Source: Streptomyces cellulosae
GTDB taxonomy: Bacteria; Actinomycetota; Actinomycetes; Streptomycetales; Streptomycetaceae
DNA: 64,000 nucleotides
Direction: 5' to 3'
NCBI GenBank assembly: GCA_014655195.1
Contig: BNBH01000027.1
Span: 44,909 to 108,908 of the forward strand
Part shown: positions 9,703 through 17,399 of the stretch, in pieces
Position numbering within the stretch: the first letter of the stretch is position 1
Layout of the letters: every line of letters begins with the position of its first letter
Notes under the pieces: generated by a model
The model's database searches: none
Told to the model about the DNA's origin: nothing
Seen by the model: the letters and a program-made list of their open reading frames with translations, nothing else
Position numbers and translations under genes: made by a program

Positions 9703-10177
9703 AAGTCCTGTTTACGGCTCCGCCGCCTTGACCGCACGTTGTGCACCGACGACCTGCCGCGCAGCCACTTCCAAAACCTCGACTCGCGAACGGGTCACGA
9801 CCGAGATCCGCAACAGAGCGCACCCAGCGGCGAGGCACACAGAGCGTCTCCGTGCGACCGCTGACGTTCCCCCAAACAGGGCCAGCCTACGGAACTCCTA
9901 CCAACAAGTGTTTACGACAGAGCGTCTCAAATGCGCCTATAACACCCTTACCGTGCTGCAATCCAGGGGATGTGTGGGCTAATCTGGCGACAGGTCATAA
10001 ACACCTGTAGATGACTGGCTCTGGTGCGCTCTTCGCACGCGCGCGAAGCTCCGCCCGCCGTCATCCACGGGTCGGCTGCACGCACATTGGGGGAGGCTCG
10101 GCCTTGCTGGAGACAGGGCACGCGCATGCGGAATATTCGACTCCGATTCGGCGCGACATACAGGTTTCGGTGCCTCG
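9703..10177. other. Gene-free island segment upstream of the excisionase-like gene
   Basis: 475 bp with no convincing coding frame; several short overlapping plus-strand frames have no recognisable family or good ribosome site. It is less GC-rich than the flanking chromosome. It holds an 11-nt imperfect inverted pair (9908-9918 and 9994-10004, GTGTTTACGAC versus GTCATAAACAC) and the perfect small palindrome listed separately. It probably carries the control region of the integration module. Confidence 0.5.
9990..10008 (+). promoter_or_regulatory. Candidate operator upstream of the integration module
   Basis: ACAGGT at 9990-9995 and ACCTGT at 10003-10008 form a perfect 6-7-6 inverted repeat. 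A TAATCT hexamer 10 bp upstream could be a -10 box. The size suits a dimeric phage-type repressor or the MerR-fold protein encoded at 10178. No experimental homologue is known to me. Confidence 0.35.
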
Positions 10178-10477
10178 ATGACCAGAAAAGAAAAGGCGCT
10201 GGAAACCGGTTCTTTTGTGCTCGATGACCGCTATATGATGCCCCGCGAGGTGGAACATCGCCTGGGTATTTCACCTTCAACTCGGCGCAGGTGGACTAAT
10301 CGGGGTCTGCTGCGCGCCTACCCTCTTGGCCCGTATTACCAACCCGGACCAGGTGACAACCGGAGAGGAAACAGGAACGGCAGCAGGGTGCGCTACAGCG
10401 AGAGGCAGGTGAACGACCTTTTCGAGCGCATCAAGAGAGGAGAGCTTGCACGCTCCCCGAAGCCGGCTGAACTGTAG
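10178..10477 (+). CDS. Excisionase-like / MerR-fold DNA-binding protein
   Basis: 99 residues. The segment MMPREVEHRLGISPSTRRRW (residues ~20-39) followed by TNRGLLRAYPLG is a winged-helix MerR/excisionase fold, and the tail is basic (RGNRNGSRVRYSERQVNDLFERIK). Proteins of this size directly before a tyrosine integrase usually act as recombination directionality factors or as regulators of the integrase promoter. ATG 10178 has no strong ribosome site; the internal ATG pair at 10234 would give a protein beginning at the HTH. The stop is 45 bp before the integrase start, consistent with one transcript. AT-rich codons set it apart from the core genes. Confidence 0.7.
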   Translation: MTRKEKALETGSFVLDDRYMMPREVEHRLGISPSTRRRWTNRGLLRAYPLGPYYQPGPGDNRRGNRNGSRVRYSERQVNDLFERIKRGELARSPKPAEL

Positions 10478-10521
10478 GACCGCGGGCCGAGGAAAGCTGT
10501 ACTCACCACAGGAAGGGGCAC

Positions 10522-11835
10522 ATGGCCGAGTCGGACGCGCCATTCGACCGATGGCACAAGAAGTACCCGAAACCAGGAGACAAGCCGTGCAAGTGCGGCA
10601 CGAAGAAGAATCCACTGTATCCATCGGCCGATCACGGTCGGGGACAGCAGTGGCAGGCTCGTTACACCGACCCGAACGGCAAGCCTCGACGGCCCATGTT
10701 CGACACGTGGCAGGAAGCCCGTGACCACCTGGACGAGGTGCGGGTAAGCATCCGCGGCGGCACGTGGGTGGACCCGGATATCGGAAGCCAGAAGGTCAAA
10801 GCGTTCGCAGAGGAGTTCATCGAGCGCAAGAAAAAGAAGAACAAGAACGAGAACACGACCGGCACCTACGAGACACATCTCCGGGTCCACATCGTTCCAT
10901 TCCTTGGCTCGCGCGCCGCCAAGACGCTGAAGCGCCGGGACACCATGGCACTCGTCGATCACCTCATCGGCAAGCCCGGCATCGAGTCCGCGTACTACGT
11001 CCACCAGATTTATAAGACGTGGCGCATCCTCGTGAACTACATGATCGATGAGGATGTGCCCCTGCCGGCGAATATCGTTTCCCGTATCGAGCTTCCGGAG
11101 ATAGAAGAGCGGGAAAAGGTCGCGCTGTCCCCTGAGCAGGTCGCGGGACTGGCTCTCGCCATGCGGCAGGTCGAGCCTCGTTACGAAATCCTCGTGTGGA
11201 TCGCAGCTTGCGCTGGACTCCGCGAGGGGGAGGCTTTCGGTTTCAAGGAGACCTCAGTCGTGTGGGAGCACGACATGCTGTACGTCGAGGAGCAGCGGCA
11301 GCGGGGCAAGAAGGCAAAGCTGAAGACCAAGGCGAGCTACGCCACGCTGCCCGTCGACCACTTCCTTATCGAGCGCCTTTCGGAGCATCTGTCTCACTTC
11401 AGAGGTCCGGCTCCGGTCTCCAAGGCGGCGCTGCAGAAGCGGAAACAGCGCGGCTATGTACCGCCGCCTGACGAAGGGCTGATCGTCACAACCCGGACCG
11501 GCCGGCCGCTGTCGCGCAGCCACTTCAACGACAAGTGGCGCGCGGCCGTCGAGCTGGCCGGGTTACCGGAAGGCACTCGGTTCCACGACCTCAAGCACTT
11601 CTACACGAGCCGCTTGGGGGCAGATGGCAAGTACGACCCGAAGACGGTCCAGGCGCTCTCCCGGCACGCCGAGTTCTCCGAGACGTGGGACACCTACGCA
11701 CATCCGCCCGTGGCTGTGCAAGGCGTGAAGGTGGACACCTTCAGCGGTCTCTTCGGCGCCGGCGGACCCGGCATCGCGCAAGCGCAGCTCGGCACCCAGC
11801 AGCGGGCCGACGGCGTCGGCCGCGCGGCCGCATGA
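10522..11835 (+). CDS. int: Site-specific tyrosine recombinase (integrase)
   Basis: 437 residues. The N-terminal region has a Cys-rich start (CKCGTKKNPLYP) and an AP2-like arm (QWQARYTDPNGKPRRPMFD). It is followed by a lysine-rich linker (ERKKKKNKNEN), the SAM-like core-binding domain (TYETHLRVHIVPFLG) and the catalytic domain: Arg in CAGLREGEAFG, HDLKHFYTSRL (His and Lys in the HxxR/K box), and nucleophile Tyr in TWDTYAHPP. All catalytic positions expected for an active enzyme are present. It lies with its 3' end 192 bp from the 3' end of rnpB, in convergent orientation, the usual position of an integrase beside its attachment site. It probably mobilised the RiPP and restriction island to its left. 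Confidence 0.93.
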   Translation: MAESDAPFDRWHKKYPKPGDKPCKCGTKKNPLYPSADHGRGQQWQARYTDPNGKPRRPMFDTWQEARDHLDEVRVSIRGGTWVDPDIGSQKVKAFAEEFIERKKKKNKNENTTGTYETHLRVHIVPFLGSRAAKTLKRRDTMALVDHLIGKPGIESAYYVHQIYKTWRILVNYMIDEDVPLPANIVSRIELPEIEEREKVALSPEQVAGLALAMRQVEPRYEILVWIAACAGLREGEAFGFKETSVVWEHDMLYVEEQRQRGKKAKLKTKASYATLPVDHFLIERLSEHLSHFRGPAPVSKAALQKRKQRGYVPPPDEGLIVTTRTGRPLSRSHFNDKWRAAVELAGLPEGTRFHDLKHFYTSRLGADGKYDPKTVQALSRHAEFSETWDTYAHPPVAVQGVKVDTFSGLFGAGGPGIAQAQLGTQQRADGVGRAAA

Positions 11836-12027
11836 CGTCGATGCGGGACTTGACACCGACCGCACCGCAAGTGCAAGACTCTTCGACGCAACGAGGCGAA
11901 CCATCGTGGCGCGAGGGTGAGTTGACCCGTGGAACGGTCTGCCCACCCAATTCGACCCCGATTCGACCCCGGAGCCGAACGGCAGAGTGGACACCCCCTC
12001 TGACCTGGGCCGGAGGGGTGCGACAGG

Positions 12028-12436
12028 ACGAGCCGGGCTGTACGCCGGGTTCTGTTCCGGCGGGTCCTCGCGGTCCCGCCGGCGACGGCCATCCATCTAG
12101 GACCGGTGTTGCCACCGGCCTCGTGCGGTCTACCCGCGGACTCGGGCGGGCAGCCCTCGAACGTCCGCGCAGAGCGCTTTTCACGGCGCTCCTTTTGACC
12201 TTGCTCCGGGTGGGGTTTACCTAGCCGCCTGAGTCACCCCAGGCGCTGGTGGTCTCTTACACCACCGTTTCACCCTTACCCGGCGCCGAAGCGCCGGGCG
12301 GTCTGTTTTCTGTGGCACTGTCCCGCGGGTCACCCCGGGTGGCCGTTAGCCACCACCCTGCCCTGTGGAGCCCGGACGTTCCTCGGGGAGCCCCTCAAGG
12401 GGACTCCACGCGGCCGTCCGCCCGGCTCGTCTGCCG
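12028..12436 (-). ncRNA. rnpB: RNase P RNA (bacterial type A)
   Basis: On the minus strand the RNA begins CGGCAGACGAGCCGGGCGG and ends with AGAACCCGGCGTACAGCCC followed by GGCTCGTC, so the two ends pair as helix P1. Conserved blocks visible in order are GAGGAACGTCCGGGCTCC, AGGGCAGGGTGGTGGCTAA, ACAGAAAACAGACCGCC, AGGGTGAAACGGTGG, GGTAAACCCCACC and the 3' ACAGAACCCGG. Length ~409 nt fits actinobacterial rnpB. It is the ribozyme that removes tRNA 5' leaders. The first ~41 nt overlap the 3' end of the EamA gene, so its promoter must lie inside that gene. Confidence 0.96.
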
Positions 12437-13324
12437 TACCGACCATGGTACCCGCCGGCCGGCCGGTTTCCGTTCCCGCGCGTTGGCCAGCACCGATCCG
12501 GTGAGGATGAGGAGGAAGGCGGCCGCCACCGTCGCGGTCAGGGCCTCGTCCAGGAAGAACGCGCCGGCCGCCACCGCGATCGCCGGATTGACGTACGTGA
12601 TCACCGAGGCCCGGATCGGGCCCGCCTCCTTGATCAGTTCCAGGAAGGCGACGAACGCCACCGCCGTGCAGACGACGCCGAGGGCGGCCAGCGCGGCCAG
12701 GGTCTCCGGGGTGGGGAGGGACGCGGGACGCGAGGCGATCGCGGCGGGGGCGTAGACCAGGGCGGCCAGGGCCAGGCACGGCGTGATCAGGTGCAGCGTG
12801 GGGACGTCCTTGAGGTGGCGGTCGGCGATCAGCGGGGCCGTCGCGTAGCCGACGACCGTGACCAGGACCTCCGCCAGGGAGAGGGCGTCGCCGCCGGTCA
12901 GGTGGGGAAGGGTGAGGACGGCCACTCCGCCGAGCCCGAGCGCCAGGCCCGCGATCCTGCGGGGGCCGAGCGACTCCGCCCGGCCGAAGGCGCGGGACAG
13001 CAGCACGCCGACGATCGGGACGCCCGCGATCAGCAGGCCGGCCGTGGAGCTGGAGAGGTGGCGTTCGGCGTCGGTCAGCGTGTACCAGGGGCCGACGATC
13101 TCGATGACCGCGAACGCCAGCATCGGCTTCCAGTGCGCCCGCAGGTTCCGGGCGAGGCCCGCCTGGCGCAGGGCGAAGGGGAGCAGGAGGAGCGCGCCGA
13201 CGGCGCAGCGGGCGAAGACGACGCCCGACGGGGACACCTCGTCCACCGCCACTTTGATCATCAGATAGGGGATGCCCCAGACCACTCCCATCAGGGAGAA
13301 CAGGAACCAGCCGCGTGCAGTCAT
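12395..13324 (-). CDS. EamA/DMT-family transporter
   Basis: 309 residues with about ten hydrophobic segments arranged as two EamA repeats: WFLFSLMGVVWGIPYLMIKV at the N-terminus, and FVAFLELIKEAGPIRASVIT followed by YVNPAIAVAAGAFFLDEALT in the second half, the signature of drug/metabolite exporters. The substrate is unknown. The C-terminal ~25 residues (VPWSVRQTSRADGRVESP) are encoded within the 5' end and promoter region of rnpB and may be poorly constrained as protein. It is the second gene of a likely AraC-regulator/EamA operon, 19 bp after the regulator. Confidence 0.85.
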   Translation of the reverse strand: MTARGWFLFSLMGVVWGIPYLMIKVAVDEVSPSGVVFARCAVGALLLLPFALRQAGLARNLRAHWKPMLAFAVIEIVGPWYTLTDAERHLSSSTAGLLIAGVPIVGVLLSRAFGRAESLGPRRIAGLALGLGGVAVLTLPHLTGGDALSLAEVLVTVVGYATAPLIADRHLKDVPTLHLITPCLALAALVYAPAAIASRPASLPTPETLAALAALGVVCTAVAFVAFLELIKEAGPIRASVITYVNPAIAVAAGAFFLDEALTATVAAAFLLILTGSVLANARERKPAGRRVPWSVRQTSRADGRVESP

Positions 13325-13343
13325 GGGAGGAGTGTCCGCCCGC

Positions 13344-14177
13344 TCAGCACCCCGCGTCTTGAACGCTGTTGCGGTACGCCGCCGGGGTCACGCCGAGCAC
13401 GCGGCGGAACCACCGGGTGAGGTGCGCCTGGTCGGCGAAGCCCACGAGGACGGCCGCCTCGGCCGGCCGCACCCCGGCGTCCAGCAGGGCGCGCGCCCGC
13501 GCCACCCGGTACTGGGCGAGCCACGCGTACGGCGGCACGCCCATCGTCGTACGGAACGCGCGGAGCAGCTGGTAGCGGGAGAGGCCGAGGTCGGCGGCGA
13601 GGTCGGCCAGGGACGGCGGGGCGAGGAGTTCGTCGGCGAGGCGGTCGCGGACGGTGAGGGCGACGGAGCGGGCGCCGGGGAGGGCGCCGTCGTCGGCGCG
13701 GGACGTGGAGTGGCGGCGGGCCAGCGCGGCGAGCAGCCAGGGCAGGCGCGACTCGGCCTCCAGCGGGTCGGGGTGGGCGCTGAGGTCGGTGTGCGTACGG
13801 CACAGGGCGGCGGCCAGCTCCGGGTCGTGCAGGACGGGGTCGGGGAAGTACGGCAGTGCGGTGCCGAGGGTGCCGTCGCCGAGCAGGGCGGGGGCGGCGT
13901 AGAGGGCGCGGTAGGCGTAGCCCTCGGGGGCGGCTGGGCCGCCGGTGTGCATCTCGCCGGGTTCCAGGACGACGATCGAGCCGGGCCCGGACACGATGCG
14001 TCCCCCGCGGTACGCGATCGTCTCGAGGCCGCCGACGGTGACCCCGACCGTGTACTCGTCGTGCGCGTGCGGCGCGTACTCGTGCCGGGCGAACCGCGCG
14101 GTGAGCAGATCCAGCGCGGGCCCGCACCGCCCCAGCCGAGCCCTGGTCCACCTGGCCTGTTCCCGCCCGTCCCCCAT
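13344..14177 (-). CDS. AraC-family transcriptional regulator
   Basis: 277 residues. The N-terminal cupin-like sensor domain (HEYAPHAHDEYTVGVTVGGLE, EPGEMHTGG) is followed by a C-terminal pair of helix-turn-helices (LADLAADLGLSRYQLLRAFR, then AAVLVGFADQAHLTRWFRRV with the GVTPAAYR end motif). It probably senses a small molecule and regulates the EamA exporter gene 19 bp downstream. It is divergent from a MerR gene, with a 108-bp shared upstream region. Confidence 0.88.
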   Translation of the reverse strand: MGDGREQARWTRARLGRCGPALDLLTARFARHEYAPHAHDEYTVGVTVGGLETIAYRGGRIVSGPGSIVVLEPGEMHTGGPAAPEGYAYRALYAAPALLGDGTLGTALPYFPDPVLHDPELAAALCRTHTDLSAHPDPLEAESRLPWLLAALARRHSTSRADDGALPGARSVALTVRDRLADELLAPPSLADLAADLGLSRYQLLRAFRTTMGVPPYAWLAQYRVARARALLDAGVRPAEAAVLVGFADQAHLTRWFRRVLGVTPAAYRNSVQDAGC

Positions 14178-14248
14178 GCCGCCACACCCCCGCCCCTCAG
14201 GGGATCAGAGGAAGTCGGCGGTGTCCAGGGCGGCGCGTGCGTCGCCGC

Positions 14249-14279
14249 TTGACCCTGCCGCGACGTCAACGTTTCTACT
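14249..14279 (+). promoter_or_regulatory. MerR-type promoter with 19-bp spacer and palindromic operator
   Basis: -35 TTGACC (14249-14254), a 19-bp spacer, and -10 TCTACT (14274-14279), six bases before the ATG at 14286. TTGAC (14249-14253) and GTCAA (14265-14269) form an inverted repeat with an 11-bp gap inside the promoter. A lengthened spacer with an operator between the hexamers is the hallmark of MerR-activated promoters, so autoregulation by the adjacent MerR protein is likely. The mRNA would be leaderless or nearly so. Confidence 0.72.
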
Positions 14280-14285
14280 GGGGGC

Positions 14286-15041
14286 ATGCGGATCGGAGAG
14301 CTGGCCGCGGTGGTTGGGGTGACCACGCGGGCCGTGCGGCACTATCACCATCTCGGGCTGTTGCCGGAGCCGGAGCGGCTCGGGAACGGGTACCGGGACT
14401 ACACCCTGCGGCACGCCGTCGTGCTGGCGCGGATCCGGCGGCTGACCGAGCTGGGGCTCGGCCTCGCCGAGGTGCGGGACGTGCTCGCGGACGACGCGGG
14501 CAAGGATCTCGCCGAGGTGCTGGCGGAGCTGGACGAGGACCTGACCCGGCAGGAGGAGGCGGTCCGGGAGCGGCGGGCGCGGCTGCGGACGCTGCTGGAG
14601 CCGGAGGGCGGGACGCCGGCGGAGGGCCCGGTGTCGCCGGAGCTGGCCGCGCTGTTCCGTGGCACCGCCCACCTGACCGACTCCCCCATGGCCGCGAAGG
14701 ACCGCGAGATCCTCGCGCTGATCGAGACGTCCGCGCCGCCGGAGGAGCGGAAACGGCTGATGGGCCTGATGAGCGGGGTGGTCGACGCGCCGGGCGGGAC
14801 GGAACGGGCCATGACCGTGTACCGGCTGCTCGACGAGCTCGAAGGGGTCGGCACGGACGACCCACGGGTCGACGAGGCCGCCCGTGCGCTCGCGGAGTGC
14901 GTACCGGCCGCGTTGCTGCCCGAGGACGCCGTCCTCGACGAGAGCAACAGTTTCCTGGCCGCCCTGTACGCGGACTTCGCCCCCGCCCAGGGGGAGGCCT
15001 TCCGGCGGGCGCTGCGGATCGTCGCGGAGGGGCGGGCATGA
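14286..15041 (+). CDS. MerR-family transcriptional regulator
   Basis: 251 residues. The N-terminal winged helix is MRIGELAAVVGVTTRAVRHY followed by the YRDYTLRHAVVLARIRRLTE block, then a coiled-coil dimerisation helix (EDLTRQEEAVRERRARLRTL). The ~150-residue C-terminal region has no recognised ligand motif and no cysteine cluster typical of metal-sensing MerR proteins; it is closer in size to TipA-like multidrug sensors. Its own promoter has the MerR architecture. It overlaps the next gene by 4 bp. Confidence 0.9.
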   Translation: MRIGELAAVVGVTTRAVRHYHHLGLLPEPERLGNGYRDYTLRHAVVLARIRRLTELGLGLAEVRDVLADDAGKDLAEVLAELDEDLTRQEEAVRERRARLRTLLEPEGGTPAEGPVSPELAALFRGTAHLTDSPMAAKDREILALIETSAPPEERKRLMGLMSGVVDAPGGTERAMTVYRLLDELEGVGTDDPRVDEAARALAECVPAALLPEDAVLDESNSFLAALYADFAPAQGEAFRRALRIVAEGRA

Positions 15042-15679
15042 GCCGGCGGACGGAGGGAGAGGGCGCGGTGGGGGCGGCGGTGCGCGTGGGGTGGGCGCTG
15101 GTGCGGCACGAGGCGCGGCTGATGGCGAGCCTCGTGCTGTGGCTGGCGCGGCGTACGCACGGGACGGGTGCGGGAGGCACGGCGTTCGGGTACGCGCGCG
15201 GCGAGGCGGCCATGATGTTCGGGTTCGCGTTCGTGTGCGTCGTGGAGACCGTCGCGATGTCGGCGCTGCTGGGCGACTGGCCGACGCTGCACGCGGTGGT
15301 GCTGTTCCTGGACGTGTACACGGTCGTCTTCGTCGTCGCCCTGTACGCCGCCTCCGCCGTACGCCCGCACGTCGTCACCCCCGACGGGCTGCGCGTGCGC
15401 CGGGCCGTCCACGTGGATCTGCGGATACCACGGGGGCGGATCGCGTCCGTCCGGCGTGAGCTGCGGATGACGCACGCCACGGCGGAGGGCGAGCTGAACC
15501 TCGCCGTCGGCTCGCAGACGACCGTGACGGTGGAGCTCGTGGAAGCGGTCCCGCACCGGTCGTTCTTCGGGCGCGTCCGGGACGTGCGCGTGGTCCGCCT
15601 CCACGCCGACGACGCGGACGGCCTGGTACGGGCGCTCACCGCCGCCCCGCAGGGGCCCGCGGGCCACGCCGTACCCTGA
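15038..15679 (+). CDS. Hypothetical membrane protein coupled to the MerR gene
   Basis: 213 residues, ATG overlapping the merR-like stop (ATGA), so translation is coupled. Two or three hydrophobic segments lie at residues ~55-115 (MMFGFAFVCVVETVAMSALL, HAVVLFLDVYTVVFVVALYA). A cytoplasmic-looking beta-rich tail follows (VVTPDGLRVRRAVHVDLRIP, RIASVRRELRMT) that resembles bacterial PH-like domains. No family is certain. It is probably the target or partner of the upstream regulator. Confidence 0.7.
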   Translation: MSRRTEGEGAVGAAVRVGWALVRHEARLMASLVLWLARRTHGTGAGGTAFGYARGEAAMMFGFAFVCVVETVAMSALLGDWPTLHAVVLFLDVYTVVFVVALYAASAVRPHVVTPDGLRVRRAVHVDLRIPRGRIASVRRELRMTHATAEGELNLAVGSQTTVTVELVEAVPHRSFFGRVRDVRVVRLHADDADGLVRALTAAPQGPAGHAVP

Positions 15680-15706
15680 CAGGCGAGCTCGATCGAAGGA
15701 GTACCT

Positions 15707-16489
15707 GTGCTTGTCCTGCTGCCGCCGTCCGAAGGCAAGGCCGCTTCCGGCCGCGGTGCCCCGCTGCGGACGGAGTCCCTGTCGCTGCCGGGACTGACCG
15801 CCGCGCGGGAGGAGGTTCTCACCGAGCTGGTCGACCTCTGCTCCGGCGACGAGGACAAGGCGCGCGAGGTGCTCGGGCTGAGCGAGGGTCTGCGGGGCGA
15901 GGTCGCGAAGAACCGTGAGCTGCGCACCGCCGGGGCCCGTCCGGCCGGGGAGATCTACACCGGCGTGCTGTACGACGCCCTCGACCTGGCCTCCCTCGAC
16001 GCGGCGGCGAAGCGGCGGGCGGCAGCGTCGCTGCTGGTGTTCTCCGGGCTGTGGGGCGCGGTCCGGGTGACCGACCGGATTCCCTCGTACCGCTGCTCGA
16101 TGGGCGTCAAGCTGCCCGGTCTGGGCGCGCTGGGCGCGTACTGGCGGGCGCCGATGGCGGACGTGCTGCCGGAGGCGGCGGGCTCGGGGCTGGTGCTCGA
16201 CCTGCGCTCGGCGGCGTACGCGACCGCGTGGAAGCCGAAGGGCGAGGTGGCCGGGCGGACGGCCACGGTCCGTGTGCTGCACGCGCCGACCCGGAAGGTG
16301 GTCAGCCACTTCAACAAGGCGACCAAGGGGCGGATCGTGCGGAGTCTGCTGACGGCCGGGGCCGTGCCGGAGGGGCCGGCGGAGCTGGTCGAGGCGCTGC
16401 GGGACCTCGGGTACGTGGTGGAGGCGGCACCGCCGGTCCGGGCGGGGGCGGCGTGGGCGCTGGACGTCCTGGTGGACGAGATCCACTGA
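15707..16489 (+). CDS. yaaA: YaaA/UPF0246-family peroxide stress protein
   Basis: 260 residues from GTG with GAAGGAG 5-11 bp upstream. It begins LVLLPPSEGK, the conserved YaaA N-terminus, and carries YTGVLYDALD, LLVFSGLWGAVRVTDRIPSY, WRAPMADVL and VVSHFNKATKGRIVRSLL in the expected order and length. E. coli YaaA limits intracellular iron and oxidative DNA damage and binds DNA; a similar role is presumed. It stands alone, 28 bp after the membrane gene. Confidence 0.88.
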   Translation: MLVLLPPSEGKAASGRGAPLRTESLSLPGLTAAREEVLTELVDLCSGDEDKAREVLGLSEGLRGEVAKNRELRTAGARPAGEIYTGVLYDALDLASLDAAAKRRAAASLLVFSGLWGAVRVTDRIPSYRCSMGVKLPGLGALGAYWRAPMADVLPEAAGSGLVLDLRSAAYATAWKPKGEVAGRTATVRVLHAPTRKVVSHFNKATKGRIVRSLLTAGAVPEGPAELVEALRDLGYVVEAAPPVRAGAAWALDVLVDEIH

Positions 16490-16498
16490 CCGCGCTCT

Positions 16499-16517
16499 CG
16501 TTGCAACATCCGCAACG
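16499..16517 (+). promoter_or_regulatory. Perfect inverted repeat upstream of KDPG aldolase
   Basis: CGTTGC (16499-16504) and GCAACG (16512-16517) are exact reverse complements separated by 7 bp, 41 bp before the aldolase start. This is the size of a GntR or LacI-type operator and could control sugar-acid-dependent expression. It could also be part of a short hairpin after yaaA. Confidence 0.4.
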
Positions 16518-16557
16518 ACCTTTGCGCAGGATGCGCGCCGACGGCAGGATGAGCGCC

Positions 16558-17208
16558 ATGAACGCTCCCCTGCCGTCGTCCGGCGTGCCCGGTGTCCCCT
16601 TCTCTGTGCTCGGGCTCGCCCCCGTGGTGCCCGTGGTCGTGGTCGAGGACGCCGCCGACGCCGTGCCGCTGGCGCGGGCGCTGGTGGCGGGCGGGCTGCC
16701 CGCGATCGAGGTGACCCTGCGGACCCCGGCCGCGCCCGACGCGATCCGGGCGATCGCCGCCGAGGTGCCGGGCGCCGTGGTCGGCGCCGGGACGGTGCTC
16801 ACGCCGGAACAGGTGACGGACGCGGTGGCGGCCGGGGCGCGGTTCCTGGTCAGCCCGGGGTGCACGGACGCGCTGCTGACGGCGATGCGGGCGGCCGGGG
16901 TGCCGTTCCTGCCGGGGGTGTCCACGGCGTCGGAGGTGATGGCGCTGCTGGAGCGAGGGGTGCGGGACATGAAGTTCTTCCCGGCGCGCGCGGCCGGCGG
17001 CACGGCGTATCTGAAGTCCCTGGCGGGACCGCTGCCGCAGGCCCGCTTCTGCCCCACCGGGGGGATCGGCCCGGAGACCGCCCCGGAGTACCTGGCACTG
17101 CCCAACGTGGGCTGCGTCGGCGGGAGCTGGATGCTGCCGGAGGACGCGGTGGCCGCCCGTGACTGGGACCGCGTGGAGCGGCTGGCGCGGGAGGCGGCGG
17201 CGCTGTAG
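16558..17208 (+). CDS. eda: Bifunctional KHG/KDPG aldolase
   Basis: 216 residues. The TIM-barrel class I aldolase has IEVTLRTPAA (catalytic Glu), GAGTVLTPEQ, FLVSPGCTD, FLPGVSTASEV, and the Schiff-base lysine in DMKFFPA (residue ~140), followed by FCPTGGIGPE. It cleaves 2-keto-3-deoxy-6-phosphogluconate (and 4-hydroxy-2-oxoglutarate) to pyruvate plus glyceraldehyde-3-phosphate (or glyoxylate). ATG 16558 is chosen because AGG lies 9 bp upstream; an in-frame ATG at 16549 has almost no spacing. No 6-phosphogluconate dehydratase is nearby. Confidence 0.93.
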   Translation: MNAPLPSSGVPGVPFSVLGLAPVVPVVVVEDAADAVPLARALVAGGLPAIEVTLRTPAAPDAIRAIAAEVPGAVVGAGTVLTPEQVTDAVAAGARFLVSPGCTDALLTAMRAAGVPFLPGVSTASEVMALLERGVRDMKFFPARAAGGTAYLKSLAGPLPQARFCPTGGIGPETAPEYLALPNVGCVGGSWMLPEDAVAARDWDRVERLAREAAAL

Positions 17209-17399
17209 CCCCCTCCGGGGCCTTGCGTCGGATCACCCCGGCATCGCGCGCCCGGCGCGCACTCGCCCACTGCCCCGCACGGTGTGGGCAGCGCACGAGC
17301 GGCGTCGCCGTCGCTGTCGGCCGTGCCCAGCGACGAACCCGCTCGGGTCGGCCGGAGACGCACCGCGTCCCGCAGCCGGCGGGTTACGGACGACAGTTC

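Noticed and set aside
9703..10177. Short plus-strand peptides before the excisionase-like gene
   Set aside because: Overlapping frames of similar quality with no ribosome sites or motifs.
12000..12450. Plus- and minus-strand ORFs across the rnpB region
   Set aside because: The segment folds and aligns as RNase P RNA; the open frames are incidental, apart from the real EamA 3' end.
14399..16486. Long antisense frame across MerR, membrane protein and yaaA
   Set aside because: Arg/Pro/His-rich reverse-complement artefact; three well-motifed genes occupy the other strand.
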